A DNA stretch of 64,000 nucleotides from Knufia peltigerae (taxonomy: Eukaryota > Ascomycota > Eurotiomycetes > Chaetothyriales > Trichomeriaceae). Under the pieces are notes generated by a model. It saw nothing but the letters and a program-made list of their open reading frames with translations. It was not told where the DNA came from and did not search any database. This document shows positions 8,558 to 18,300 of this stretch, piece after piece (the stretch's first letter is position 1; each line of letters opens with the position of its first letter). The stretch covers positions 113,466-177,465 of the forward strand of contig JAPDRN010000077.1 in NCBI GenBank assembly GCA_030247855.1, in the 5' to 3' direction. Made by a program: the position numbers and the translations under genes.

Positions 8558-8869
8558 TCACCTGCGCCCACGATAGGGCTCACACCCCACCCCATCATTG
8601 TCACGATCAAGGTGGGGCCCATATCCAGGCTCTCCACGGCGCACAGGTGCCGCGCCGGCTGCGCGGGCTTCGGCGCAGTTTGCGAATGCACCTGATCTGC
8701 GCGCACGCCCTGGAGTGAAATTGTTGCGGGGTGCGTCGAAGTTGCGAGGTGCAACCGGGCCACCTCGATGGCAATGGTAGTCGCCCGTTGTGCGATTGGT
8801 ATGGCAGCCGTTCTTGTCGAGACCGCCGCTGTGCGCTAACGCCTCGACAGGTAACGCCAATGCGATCAC
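8558..8869 (-). CDS. Exported YHYH / Excalibur calcium-binding-domain protein
   Basis: About 103 aa. A short hydrophobic leader (ALALPVEALA-HS) is followed by the HSGGLDKNGCH...GDYHCH segment common in such proteins, then an Excalibur domain (FANCAEARAAG ... LDRDNDGVGCE) with its paired Cys and DxDxDG calcium loop. The same layout occurs in secreted nuclease-associated and cell-surface proteins. The start is uncertain: no ATG exists between the upstream stop and the leader, so the GTG at 8869 is used. It is alone, convergent with mesD. Function beyond calcium binding is unknown. Confidence 0.72.
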   Translation of the reverse strand: MIALALPVEALAHSGGLDKNGCHTNRTTGDYHCHRGGPVAPRNFDAPRNNFTPGRARRSGAFANCAEARAAGAAPVRRGEPGYGPHLDRDNDGVGCEPYRGRR

Positions 8870-9054
8870 GACTGCAAAAGTGAGATTCGCGTGGATGACA
8901 ATGCCCCCCTGTCAGGCGTGTTTCCCGCTGACAAGGCTAGCACGCGGCCTAGCCGTCCCGTCGGCTCGACGCTACAAGGCAAAGGCCGCGCGCCAGTGCG
9001 GGAGCCCACCGCTCCCACACTGGCGCCGCCTCCCCTGCTCCTGTGCCTCCACAC

Positions 9055-10059
9055 TCAGCGCTGCTGATCCTTCAGGAACAGCCAGGTAATCAACGTGGCA
9101 TCGGGCCCCTTGGGATCGGTGAACGGCAAACCGGACTGGCTGCCGCTCCAGGCATGCCCCATCCCCTGCACCACGTGATGCTGCACCAGCGTCCTGCCGC
9201 CATAGGTGTAAGAGTCAACCGTGTAGGCACGCCCACCCGGCACCTGGCCGTGGAAGGTGCTGGTCGGCACGTACTTCACCGAGTCGTTGTCCACGCCATC
9301 GTCAGCCAGGTCATTGGTCTGCAGGAACTGGCGCACGGCCTGCTGTCCGTTGATCGGGTTCACCGTGGCGTCGGCGGTGCCATGGAAGACCAGCACCGGG
9401 ATCGGCCGCGGCGACGGCGAGCCCGAGCACTGCCAGGCCAGCCGCCCGTTGCTGTCCGGTGAGTAGATGCTGCCGGCCAACAGCGCATAGGCGCTGCCGG
9501 AGATCGTGGTCGCGCCCTTGTACATGCCGCCGGAATGGATCGCGCCCGCCGCGAACACATCCGAATAGCAGGCCAGCATGATCGAAGTCATCGCCCCGCC
9601 GGCGGAAATGCCGGTGACGTACACCCGGTGCGGATCGATGCTGTAGCCCGCTTTCACCTTGTCCACGATGCCGGCCAGGATCGAGGCTTCGCCACTGTCG
9701 CGCGCCTGGTTGATCGGCAGCTGCCAGTTCCAGCAGCGTGCGGGGTTGGAGGTTACGTTCTGCCGCGGGTAGACCACGATGAAGCCTTCGGTGTCGGCCA
9801 CCTCGTTGAAGCCGGAGGCCTCGCCCATCAGGTTCGGCCCGGTCACGCAACCGTGCAGCACCAGCAACAGGGGCAGTGGCTGCGTTTCGTCGTAGCCGGC
9901 CGGCACCCACACCTGGTACTCGCGGGCGCCGAACAGATTGCCGTACAGGCCAACGTCCCAATGCCCGGGTGGGTCTGCCGCAGAGGCGGCGCCCGTGGTG
10001 GCCAGCCAGGTGCACAGCAGCAGCATCAGCGCCTTGATTGAATCGATTCCAGATTTCAT
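9055..10059 (-). CDS. Secreted PHB depolymerase-family esterase
   Basis: 334 aa with a signal peptide (LMLLLCTWLATTGAASA). Alpha/beta hydrolase of the extracellular poly(3-hydroxybutyrate) depolymerase / feruloyl-esterase-like group. The oxyanion turn is HGCVTG (69-74), the nucleophile Ser152 in GISAGG, Asp230 in HGTADATV and His302 in GMGHAWSG. Family members cut short-chain polyhydroxyalkanoate or related esters outside the cell. It follows the GntP permease gene by 87 bp on the same strand. The oligomer hydrolase, CoA ligase and hydratase nearby support polyhydroxybutyrate as the substrate, though family members also cut other esters. Confidence 0.83.
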   Translation of the reverse strand: MKSGIDSIKALMLLLCTWLATTGAASAADPPGHWDVGLYGNLFGAREYQVWVPAGYDETQPLPLLLVLHGCVTGPNLMGEASGFNEVADTEGFIVVYPRQNVTSNPARCWNWQLPINQARDSGEASILAGIVDKVKAGYSIDPHRVYVTGISAGGAMTSIMLACYSDVFAAGAIHSGGMYKGATTISGSAYALLAGSIYSPDSNGRLAWQCSGSPSPRPIPVLVFHGTADATVNPINGQQAVRQFLQTNDLADDGVDNDSVKYVPTSTFHGQVPGGRAYTVDSYTYGGRTLVQHHVVQGMGHAWSGSQSGLPFTDPKGPDATLITWLFLKDQQR

Positions 10060-10146
10060 GACCAGATCCTCATGCGTGAGTCGTGGATGAAGTGGTACCG
10101 GAAATCCTCGTGGACCGACCTTCCAGAGGGTGCTGCGACGCCGCTG

Positions 10147-11550
10147 TCAAACCCAGCCGGTGGCGTAGTAGATGCCGATCACCACGAACACCGCGAGGGT
10201 CTTGATGATGGTCACTGCGAAAATGTCCTTGTAGGCCTGCCGATGGGTCAGCCCGGTGACCATCAGCAGGGTGATGACCGCACCGTTGTGCGGCAGGCTG
10301 TCCATGCCGCCCGATGCCATCGCGGCAACGCGATGCAGCACCTCCATCGGGATGCCGGCAGCCTGCGCGTTGGCGATGAAGGTCTCCGACATCGCCGCCA
10401 GGGCGATGCTCATGCCGCCCGATGCAGAGCCGGTGACACCGGCCAGACCGGTTACGGTGACCGCTTCATGCAGCAGGGGGTCCTTGATCGCCCCCAGCGC
10501 GTTGGCCACCACCATGAAGCCGGGCAACGCGGCGATGACCGCGCCGAAGCCATATTCCGAGGCGGTGTTCATGGCTGCCAGCACGGCACCACCGATCGCC
10601 GCCTTGGTGCCTTCGGCAAACTGGGTGACCACCGGGCGCCAGGCCAGCGCCAGCACCGACAGGATGCCAACCAGCAGCGCCCCCAGCACGGCCCAGATTG
10701 CGGTGATCTTCGCCACGCCCTGCACCACCGGCGCGGCGCTGCCCATGATCGACGGCACGAAGCTGTGCTCGGCACCGTACCAGTACGGTATGCCCAGGGT
10801 GAACAGCTTGTTGGACACAAACACCAGCAGCAGCGGCAGCACGGCAATGCCCGCGTGTGCCAGATGGGTGCCTGCGAACGGTGCCGGCTCGTTCACCAGC
10901 GTGGCCGGGTCTCCGTAGCCCTCGCCACTGCGCACCGCCGCGCGGCGGCGCAACTCCAGGTAGGCCATGCCCACCGCAAGCACGAACACACTGCCCAGCG
11001 TACCCAGCACCGGAGCCGCCCAGGTATCGGTGCCGAAGAACGTGGTCGGGATGATGTTCTGGATCTGCGGCGTGCCCGGCAATGCGTCCATGGTGAAGCT
11101 GAAGCCGCCCACCCCCAGCGTGGCCGGAATCAGGCGCTTGGGAATGTTGCTCTGGCGGAACATCTCGGCCGCGAACGGATAGACCGCGAACACCACCACG
11201 AACAATGACACGCCGCCGTAGGTGAGCAGGCCCGACACCAGCACGATCGACAGCATCGCCCGCTGCGGTCCGAACAAGCGGATCGCCGCACCCACGATCG
11301 AGCGGGAGAAGCCGGACAGTTCGATCAGCTTGCCGAACACCGCGCCCAGCAGGAGCACCGGGAAGTAGAGCTTGAGGAAGCCGACCATCTTGTCCATGAA
11401 CAAGCCGGTGAACATCGGTGCCACCAGCGAGGGATCGGTCAGCAGCACGGCGCCCAGTGCGGCGATGGGCGCGAACAGGATCACGCTGTAGCCGCGGTAG
11501 GCCACCAGGATGAGGAAGGCCAGCGCTGCAAGTACGATCAGTAACGACAT
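10147..11550 (-). CDS. GntP-family permease, probable 3-hydroxybutyrate transporter
   Basis: 467 aa, about 12 membrane segments, starting MSLLIVLAALAFLILVAYRG. The GntP/CitM-type phrases LTYGGVSLFVVVFAVYPFA, ALPGTPQIQNIIPT, GSASGGMSIALAAMSETF and ASGGMDSLPHNGAV are present. The group carries gluconate-like acids and D-beta-hydroxybutyrate by proton symport. The depolymerase gene downstream on the same strand and the hydroxybutyrate genes across the divergent promoter make 3-hydroxybutyrate the best guess. It is divergent from the TonB receptor, with two CCTAGG palindromes between. Confidence 0.8.
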   Translation of the reverse strand: MSLLIVLAALAFLILVAYRGYSVILFAPIAALGAVLLTDPSLVAPMFTGLFMDKMVGFLKLYFPVLLLGAVFGKLIELSGFSRSIVGAAIRLFGPQRAMLSIVLVSGLLTYGGVSLFVVVFAVYPFAAEMFRQSNIPKRLIPATLGVGGFSFTMDALPGTPQIQNIIPTTFFGTDTWAAPVLGTLGSVFVLAVGMAYLELRRRAAVRSGEGYGDPATLVNEPAPFAGTHLAHAGIAVLPLLLVFVSNKLFTLGIPYWYGAEHSFVPSIMGSAAPVVQGVAKITAIWAVLGALLVGILSVLALAWRPVVTQFAEGTKAAIGGAVLAAMNTASEYGFGAVIAALPGFMVVANALGAIKDPLLHEAVTVTGLAGVTGSASGGMSIALAAMSETFIANAQAAGIPMEVLHRVAAMASGGMDSLPHNGAVITLLMVTGLTHRQAYKDIFAVTIIKTLAVFVVIGIYYATGWV

Positions 11551-11606
11551 ACGGCGCTTCCGGGTGGGGACGCGCCCAGTATCCGGATCTGGCGACCGCT
11601 GCCGAC

Positions 11607-11620
11607 TGGACCTAGGTCCA
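11607..11620. promoter_or_regulatory. 14-bp palindrome, candidate regulator site
   Basis: TGGACCTAGGTCCA is a perfect palindrome in the 146-bp space between the divergent permease and TonB receptor genes. A second, shorter CCTAGG palindrome (GCCTAGGC) lies at 11647-11654. The core ACCTAGGT resembles ACCAAGGT upstream of the oligomer hydrolase (19396-19403). A LuxR-type response regulator is encoded in the cluster and is the obvious candidate binder; this is inference. Confidence 0.5.
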
Positions 11621-11696
11621 CTCGCCGGTGTACCACGGCGCCGCTAGCCTAGGCAGCATGGGTGGCAATGGGCCATCTGCCTTGGGGGAGGACCGA

Positions 11697-12126
11697 ATGA
11701 AACGGAATTGCTTGAGCCTGATGATCGGCACGCTGTTGGCCACCGGGCCGGTCCTGGCGCAGGACGCACCGCGGGACACGCCGGCAGCCGCCCGGACCGC
11801 TTCGGCCACCAACCTGGACAGCATCACGGTGACCGCGCGCAAGCGCGAGGAAACCCTGCAGGAGGTGCCCGTTGCGGTCACTGCCTTTACCTCCGAAGCC
11901 CTGGACAAGATGAACGTCCAGGACATCAGCGACCTGGATGGACAGGTGCCCAACCTGACCATCTACGCGGCGCGCGGAGCCAGCAGCACGGTCACGGCCT
12001 ACATCCGCGGCGTCGGCCAGTCCGATCCCACCTGGGGCGCTGACCCCGGCGTGGGCATCTACCTGGACGACGTCTACATCGCGCGCCCGCAGGGGGCGTT
12101 GCTGGACGTGTTCGACGTCTCGCGCA

Positions 12127-12157
<31 letters not shown>

Positions 12158-13895
12158 GTACGGCAAGAACACCATCGGCGGTGCCATCAAGTACATCTCG
12201 CGCGGCCTGCCCACGCAGACCGAAGGCTTCGCCCAGATCACCGTGGGCAACTACAGCCAGCTGGACGCCAAGGCGGCGATCGGCGGCCCGATCGGTGGCG
12301 CCGACAGCGGCTTGCGCGCACGCGTGGCAGTGGCCAGCATGAATCGTGACGGCTTCGGTGAGAACACGTTCACCAACCAGCCGGTGAGTGACAAGCAGAT
12401 CAATGCGGCACGCTTCAACCTGGGGGCCTATGCAGGCGATGATCTCGACGTGCAGTTCGCCCTGGACTGGATCGATGACCAGTCCGGCATGCGCGGTTCG
12501 AAGATGCTGGCGCCCAACCCGTTCGTACGTGCCTACCCGCCGATGGATGACCGCTACGACATCCGCTCGGGCATGCGCAACCTCAACAGCGTGGAGACCA
12601 AGGGCGCCTCGGCCACGGTGAACTGGCGGCCCAGCGAGGATGTTGCACTGAAGTACGTGGTGGCCAAGCGCGAATCGGACAGCGATGCGAACATCGACTT
12701 CGACAGCACGCCGGTCAAACTGGCCGATGTGGGTGGCACTTACCACGATGACCAGATCAGCAACGAGGTGCAGCTGAACTACGATGCCGGCGGCCGCGTG
12801 CGCGGCGTGGTCGGCCTGTACCAGTTCAGTGGCGAAGCCGGCGGCCAGATCCGCAACAACTTCTTCAACCTGCAGTTCGGCGATACCCGCGGCAAGGTGC
12901 TGACCGACAGCGTCGCGCTGTATGCCGATTGGACCTTCGACCTGACCAGCAAGCTGAAGCTGGACGTCGGCGCCCGCTACACCGACGAGGACAAGCGCGC
13001 GATCGTGTTGAACCGCTTCTACGCCGACGCGACCTTCAGCAGACCCATCGCGGTGGCAGCGGATTTCGACAAGAAGACCAACTTCAAGAACGTCTCGCCC
13101 AAGGTGTCGCTGGACTACCAGATCACCCCGGACATCATGGTCTACGGCCTGGCCACGCGTGGCTTCAAGTCCGGCGGATACAACATCCGCGCCAACGCCG
13201 TGGCCGTACCCCGCTCAGCCGAGCCGTTCGATGACGAGACCGTGGACAGCTTCGAGATCGGCAGCAAGATGGCCTTCCTCGACCAGCGCCTGTTCCTGAA
13301 CCTGTCGGCGTTCCACAACAAGTACAAGGATATCCAGCTGTCGGTGTTCACCGGCATCGATACCAATGGCGACGGTGTCGACGATGCCTTCTTCGGCGAT
13401 TTCACCAATGCCGGCGCCGGCACCATCAACGGCCTGGAAATCGAGTACCAGTACCTGCCCAGCCAGCACTGGCTGATCTCCGGCAACCTGGCGTGGCTGG
13501 ACGCCAAGTATGACGAGTACATGGATCGTGGCGTCAACGTGGCCAAGCAGATGAAGTTCACCAACGCACCGGACTTCTCGGGCGCGTTGAACGTGGAGTA
13601 CCGCACCGACCTGGCCAATGCGGGCAACTTGTCCGCCCGGGTGAGCTACAGCTACCAGAGCGAAGTGTGGCCGACCACCGACCTGAGCCCGGTGATCCGC
13701 CAGGATGGCTATGGGCTGGTCAATGCCGGCGTGGTCTGGAAGCTTGATGACGCATGGACGTTCTCGCTGCAGGGCACCAACCTGGCCGACAAGGAATACC
13801 GCACCACCGGTTACAACATTCCGGCGGTCGGCACGCTGATTGGTTTCTATGGGCCGCCGCGCCAATATAGCCTCAGCGTCCGTTACGATTTCTAG
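11697..13895 (+). CDS. TonB-dependent outer-membrane receptor
   Basis: 732 aa with a signal peptide (MKRNCLSLMIGTLLATGPVLAQ). Plug domain about residues 40-150: SITVTARKREETLQEVPVAVTAF and VLRGPQGTLYGKNTIGGAIKYIS. The rest is a beta-barrel ending in the aromatic residue of YSLSVRYDF, as outer-membrane proteins do. GGGGGAGGA before the ATG at 11697 decides the start. Such receptors import large or scarce substrates with energy from TonB. The next gene starts 11 bp on, and the cluster is for hydroxybutyrate polymers, so import of 3-hydroxybutyrate oligomers is a plausible but untested role. Confidence 0.9.
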
Positions 13896-13906
13896 GAAGC
13901 TCCTGC

Positions 13907-14785
13907 ATGACACCGTCTTACGATGATCTGTACTGGAAAAGTGACGATGGCCTGCGCCTGCATGCGCGCGACCATGCGCCGGGTGCGGGGCAACCGTCCG
14001 GCGGCACGGTGGTCTGCATCCCGGGATTGACCCGCAATGGCGCCGACTTCGATGCCCTTGCGCAGTCGCTGACCGCCGTCGGCTGGCGGGTGATCGCCGT
14101 TGACCTGCGTGGACGTGCGGGCTCGGAACGTGCGCCGGACCCGTCCAGCTACAACCCGCGCGCGTATGCCGACGACATGGTGGCGCTGCTGCGGTCGCAG
14201 AACATCGACAAGGCGGTGTTCGTCGGCACCTCGCTGGGGGTGCTGGTCACCATTACCCTCGCTTCGCGTGCGCCCGGACTGATCGCCGCTGCGGTGCTGA
14301 ACGATGCAGGCCCCAAGGTGCCGCGCGAAGCCCTGGCGCGGATCGGCAAGTACGCCGGCAAGCCCGTGCCACCGATGGACCTGGCACAGGCCACGACCTA
14401 TGTGGAGTCCATCGGCAAGGCTGCGTTCCCGCGCTTTACCACCGACGATTGGCGGGCGATGGCCGTACGCACCTTCCGCCAACGCAGCGATGGCCTGCTG
14501 GAACTGGACTACGACCCGGCGGTGATCCGCACAACCCGTCCGTGGGTGCTGTGGCTGCTGCGCCCGGTGCTGTGGCGCGCGGTGCGTGGCCTGACTGCAC
14601 GCGTGCCAGTGCTGGTCGTTCGTGGGGCGTTGTCGGACATCCTGCCTGCCGATGTCGCGCAGCAGATGGCCGCCACATCGCCCGACGCCCGCCTCGTTGA
14701 AGTACCGGAGGTGGGTCATGCGCCTTTGTTGTCCGAGCCCGAGGCGCGTGATGCGATCCTGGCGTTGCTGGAGCGCGTGCGATGA
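13907..14785 (+). CDS. Alpha/beta hydrolase of the hydroxybutyrate cluster
   Basis: 292 aa without a signal peptide, so cytoplasmic. Oxyanion loop in CIPGLTRNG, nucleophile Ser109 in VGTSLGV, acid Asp in ALSDILP and catalytic His in EVGHAPLLSEPE. The sequence belongs to the broad esterase / epoxide hydrolase-like superfamily. It starts 11 bp after the TonB receptor and its stop overlaps the MaoC start (ATGA). In this operon a cytoplasmic oligomer esterase, cleaving imported hydroxybutyrate dimers or thioesters, is the likely role. Confidence 0.82.
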   Translation: MTPSYDDLYWKSDDGLRLHARDHAPGAGQPSGGTVVCIPGLTRNGADFDALAQSLTAVGWRVIAVDLRGRAGSERAPDPSSYNPRAYADDMVALLRSQNIDKAVFVGTSLGVLVTITLASRAPGLIAAAVLNDAGPKVPREALARIGKYAGKPVPPMDLAQATTYVESIGKAAFPRFTTDDWRAMAVRTFRQRSDGLLELDYDPAVIRTTRPWVLWLLRPVLWRAVRGLTARVPVLVVRGALSDILPADVAQQMAATSPDARLVEVPEVGHAPLLSEPEARDAILALLERVR

Positions 14786-15267
14786 CTGCCGACGTTTCAA
14801 CGGATGAGTTGCCTACTGCGCTACAGGCACTGCGGCAATGGGCGGCAAGCGAGCGGCTGAGCGCCAACACGCGCATCACGCAGTCGCGCATCGATGCTTT
14901 CGCCGACGCCACCGGTGACCACAACTGGATCCACACCGATCCGGTCCGCGCACAGACCGGCCTGCCGGGTGGGCAGACCATCGCGCATGGTTTCCTCCTG
15001 CTCTCGCTTACCGTCGAGGACGATGTGGCGGCCCTGGCCGGTTTTCCCGGCATCGCCCACGTACTCAACTACGGGTTGAACAAGGTCCGCTTCCTGGCGC
15101 CGGTGCCCAGCGGTTCCGAGGTGCGGGTGCGCTCGCAGCTGCTATCACTGGAGGCACGCAGGCCCGGGCAGTGGCTGCTGGCCCAGCAGAAGACGGTGGA
15201 AGTGATCCCCACCGGTGAGGTGGCCGTGGTCGCCGAACAGCTGTCGCTGATCGTGCTCGCCGACTAG
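14782..15267 (+). CDS. MaoC-like (R)-specific enoyl-CoA hydratase
   Basis: 161 aa hot-dog fold. The hydratase-2 motif is clear: ATGDHNWIHTDP with Asp46 and His51 as the catalytic pair, followed by GGQTIAHGFLLLSL. Such enzymes (PhaJ type) interconvert (R)-3-hydroxyacyl-CoA and trans-2-enoyl-CoA. In the cluster it can turn (R)-3-hydroxybutyryl-CoA, made by the acyl-CoA ligase at 21321, into crotonyl-CoA for beta-oxidation. The start overlaps the previous stop by 4 bp. The two-component genes follow after 70 bp. Confidence 0.85.
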   Translation: MTADVSTDELPTALQALRQWAASERLSANTRITQSRIDAFADATGDHNWIHTDPVRAQTGLPGGQTIAHGFLLLSLTVEDDVAALAGFPGIAHVLNYGLNKVRFLAPVPSGSEVRVRSQLLSLEARRPGQWLLAQQKTVEVIPTGEVAVVAEQLSLIVLAD

Positions 15268-15337
15268 CGCCGCCCTACCCCCGCAGTGCAGCACCGGCCC
15301 GCTGCCCGTCGGCCGCGGTTCTCTCTACACTGGAGCG

Positions 15338-18300
15338 ATGTTGACGCCTTCCATCGTCCTGTTCGCCTGCATCGCGTGGACCGTGCTGCTGTTTGGCGTC
15401 GCCCTCTGGGGGGAACGCCAGGGGCATCGGCTGTCGAAGGTCTGGCCGGCCATCTACGCGCTGTCGCTGGGCGTGCACTGCACGGCATGGACCTATTACG
15501 GGGCCGCCTCGCAGGGCGTGCAATGGGGCTTCCCGATCCCGCCGACACTGATCGGCATGGCGCTCATATTTGCCCTCGGCCTGCCGTTCCTGGTGCGGCT
15601 GGGGCGCCTGGCCAATCAGCACAACAGTGCCACCATCGCCGATCTGGTGGTCGCACGGCTGCGTGCCGACCAAGGGCTGGGCATCACCATCACCCTGGTC
15701 GCGCTGTTCGGCATCATTCCCTACATCGCACTGCAGCTCAAAGCAGTCAGCCAGGGTCTTGCCGCCTTGCTTGGCGATCAGTTCGCGCCCGTTGGCTGGC
15801 AGCTGGACGTGTCGTTCTGGTTCGCGCTGACGATGGCGGCGTTCACCACGTTGTTCGGCGCACGCAAGGCGTCGGCCACCGAACACAACCGAGGCATCGT
15901 GGTCGCGCTGGGCCTGGAATCGCTGTTGAAGCTGACGGCACTGCTGGCCATCGGCCTGTATGCCGCGCTCTCGGTGCACAAGGCTGGCGCGCCGCTGCTT
16001 GAAAAGATGGTGCACCTGCCGCCGCCGGCAGTGGTGCCGGATTACCTGACCATGGTCGCGCTCGGTGCGATGGCCGCGTTCACCCTGCCCCATCAGTTCC
16101 ACGTGGGCGTGGTCGAACTGCGCCAGTCATCGGACCTGAAGACGGCGCGCTGGCTGTTCCCGGTGTACCTGCTGTTGATCGGCCTGCCATCGGTGCCGAT
16201 GGCACTGGCCGGTGCCGCACAGTTGCCATCTTCGGTGTCGCCCGACCTGTATGTGCTGGCGCTGCCGCAGGATCGCGGCCATCACCTGCTGGCGCTGCTG
16301 GCATACCTGGGCAGCCTGAGCGCGGCCACCGGCATGATGATCCTGTCCGGGCTGACCCTGTCGATCATGCTCGGCAACCACGGCGTGGGCTCGCGCCTGC
16401 TGAGCGGCGTCAACGGCTTCAACAGCGGCGCCGATCTGCGACCGCGGGTGCTGGCCTTCCGGCGGGCCGGCATCCTCGCCGTGTTCCTGATGTCGTGGCT
16501 GTACAGCCGCGCGATGAGCGGCACCGAGGCACTCAGCGATTTTGGCCTGATGTCGTTCACCGCGCTCTCGCAGCTGGCACCAGCGGTGCTGCTGGCGGTG
16601 TACCGTCCGCGCACGCCCTCCCCGGCCATCATTGCCGGCATCGTGCTGGGCTCGCTGGTCTGGCTGTGGCTGGTGCTGCTGCCGATGGTGATCCCGGCTC
16701 CGCCGCCGTCGACCAGCCGCGACGGGCTGCACTGGCTGGCGATGTTCTCGCTGCGCATGCAGCCGGGCCATATCGCCATCAGCATGGGCGCCAGCCTGGC
16801 GGTCAACCTGGCGACCGTTGTGCTGGTGTCGCGTGCGGTGCGTCCCTCTGTGCCACGCCAGCGCGACGCGGTGGCGGCGGCGTCGTTGCGCAAGACGGCG
16901 GGGCGCTTCCTCGGCCAGGAACGGGCACGCCAGCTGATGGACGGTCACGCCGGGCAGATGCTGGATGACGACCGGGTGACCGCCATCGAGCGTGAGCTGA
17001 CCGCCGTGGTCGGCGCGGGCATGGCACGCCTGCTGGTGGAGGCCGCACGCGATGGTGGCGCTGCGCCGCTGGACGCTGTTACCCGCGCGGTCGGCGAAGC
17101 CACCCAGGTACTGCGCTTCAACCAGCGCCTGCTGGAGGCGGCCCTCGAGAACATGAGCCAGGGCATCAGCGTGGTCGATGCGCAGTTGCAACTGGTGGCC
17201 TGGAACAGCCGTTATGCCGCGCTGTTCAAATTCCCGCCGGAGCTGCTGCAGGTGGGGCAGCCGGTGTCGAACCTGACGGCGTGGGCGTTGGGACAGCTGA
17301 AGATCGGCGACACCGCCGGCGACTCGCGCGACAAAGCGCTGCAGCGGCGGGTGGTGCACATGCGGCGCGGCACTCCGCATCTGTCCGAGCGGACCTTCCC
17401 GGACAACACCATCGTTGAAATCCGCGGCAACCCGATGCCCGGTGGCGGTTACGTGGCCACCTTCACCGATGTCACCGCTTTCCGGCGGGCAGAGGACGCG
17501 CTCAAGCGCAGCAACGAAACCCTGGAGCGTCGCGTGCAGGACCGCACCGCGCGGCTGGAGCAGGCCGTGCATGAAGCCGAGCGGGCCAACGTCGCCAAGA
17601 CACGCTTCCTCACCGCCGTCGGCCATGACCTTATCCAGCCCCTGCATGCGGCGCAGCTGTTGACCGACGCCATGTCGCAGCACATCGAATCGGAGTTCCT
17701 GGACAGCTTCCTGCGCCAGATTCGTGGTGCGCTGGATTCCACCGACGATCTGCTGTCGGGCCTGCTGGATATCTCGCGACTGGAAGCCGGTGGACTGGTG
17801 GCCGATCCACGCCCGTTCGCGCTGTCGACCGTGCTGGATCCGCTTGCGCAGGAGTTCGCTGTACTTGCAGCGGCGCGCGGCCTGCAGTTCCGCCATGTGC
17901 CGACCCGCGCGTGGGTGCACAGCGACCCGCTGCTGCTGCGCCGGGTGCTGCAGAACTTCCTGGCCAATGCCATCCGCTACACCCGCAGCGGTGGCGTGCT
18001 GCTGGGCGTTCGCCGGCACGGCAAGGCACTGTCGATCGGCGTGCATGACAGCGGCCCCGGCATCGCGCCGGAGCAACAAGCAGTGGTGTTCGAGGAATTC
18101 CACCGTGGCGACCGCAGCAATGGCCAGGGTCTCGGTCTCGGCCTGACCATCGCGCGCCGCATTGCCGACCTGCTGCATGCACCGTTGGAACTGCAAAGCG
18201 AACTGGATCGCGGCTCGGCCTTCTCCATCACCGTGCCGCGTGCAGCACCGCCTGAGGCCCCACGCACTGAACCCGCCGCTGGCAACAGCAGCATCAAGGG

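Noticed and set aside
8461..8763. Alternative minus-strand frame (100 codons) over the Excalibur gene
   Set aside because: The overlapping frame at 8558-8869 carries a leader and a complete Excalibur domain; this one carries nothing recognisable and runs through the terminator hairpin.
10072..11208. 378-codon plus-strand frame
   Set aside because: Antisense to the GntP permease gene, rich in His/Arg/Gly and without any motif.
16127..18196. 689-codon minus-strand frame
   Set aside because: Antisense shadow of the hybrid kinase gene, low-complexity His/Gln/Arg composition.
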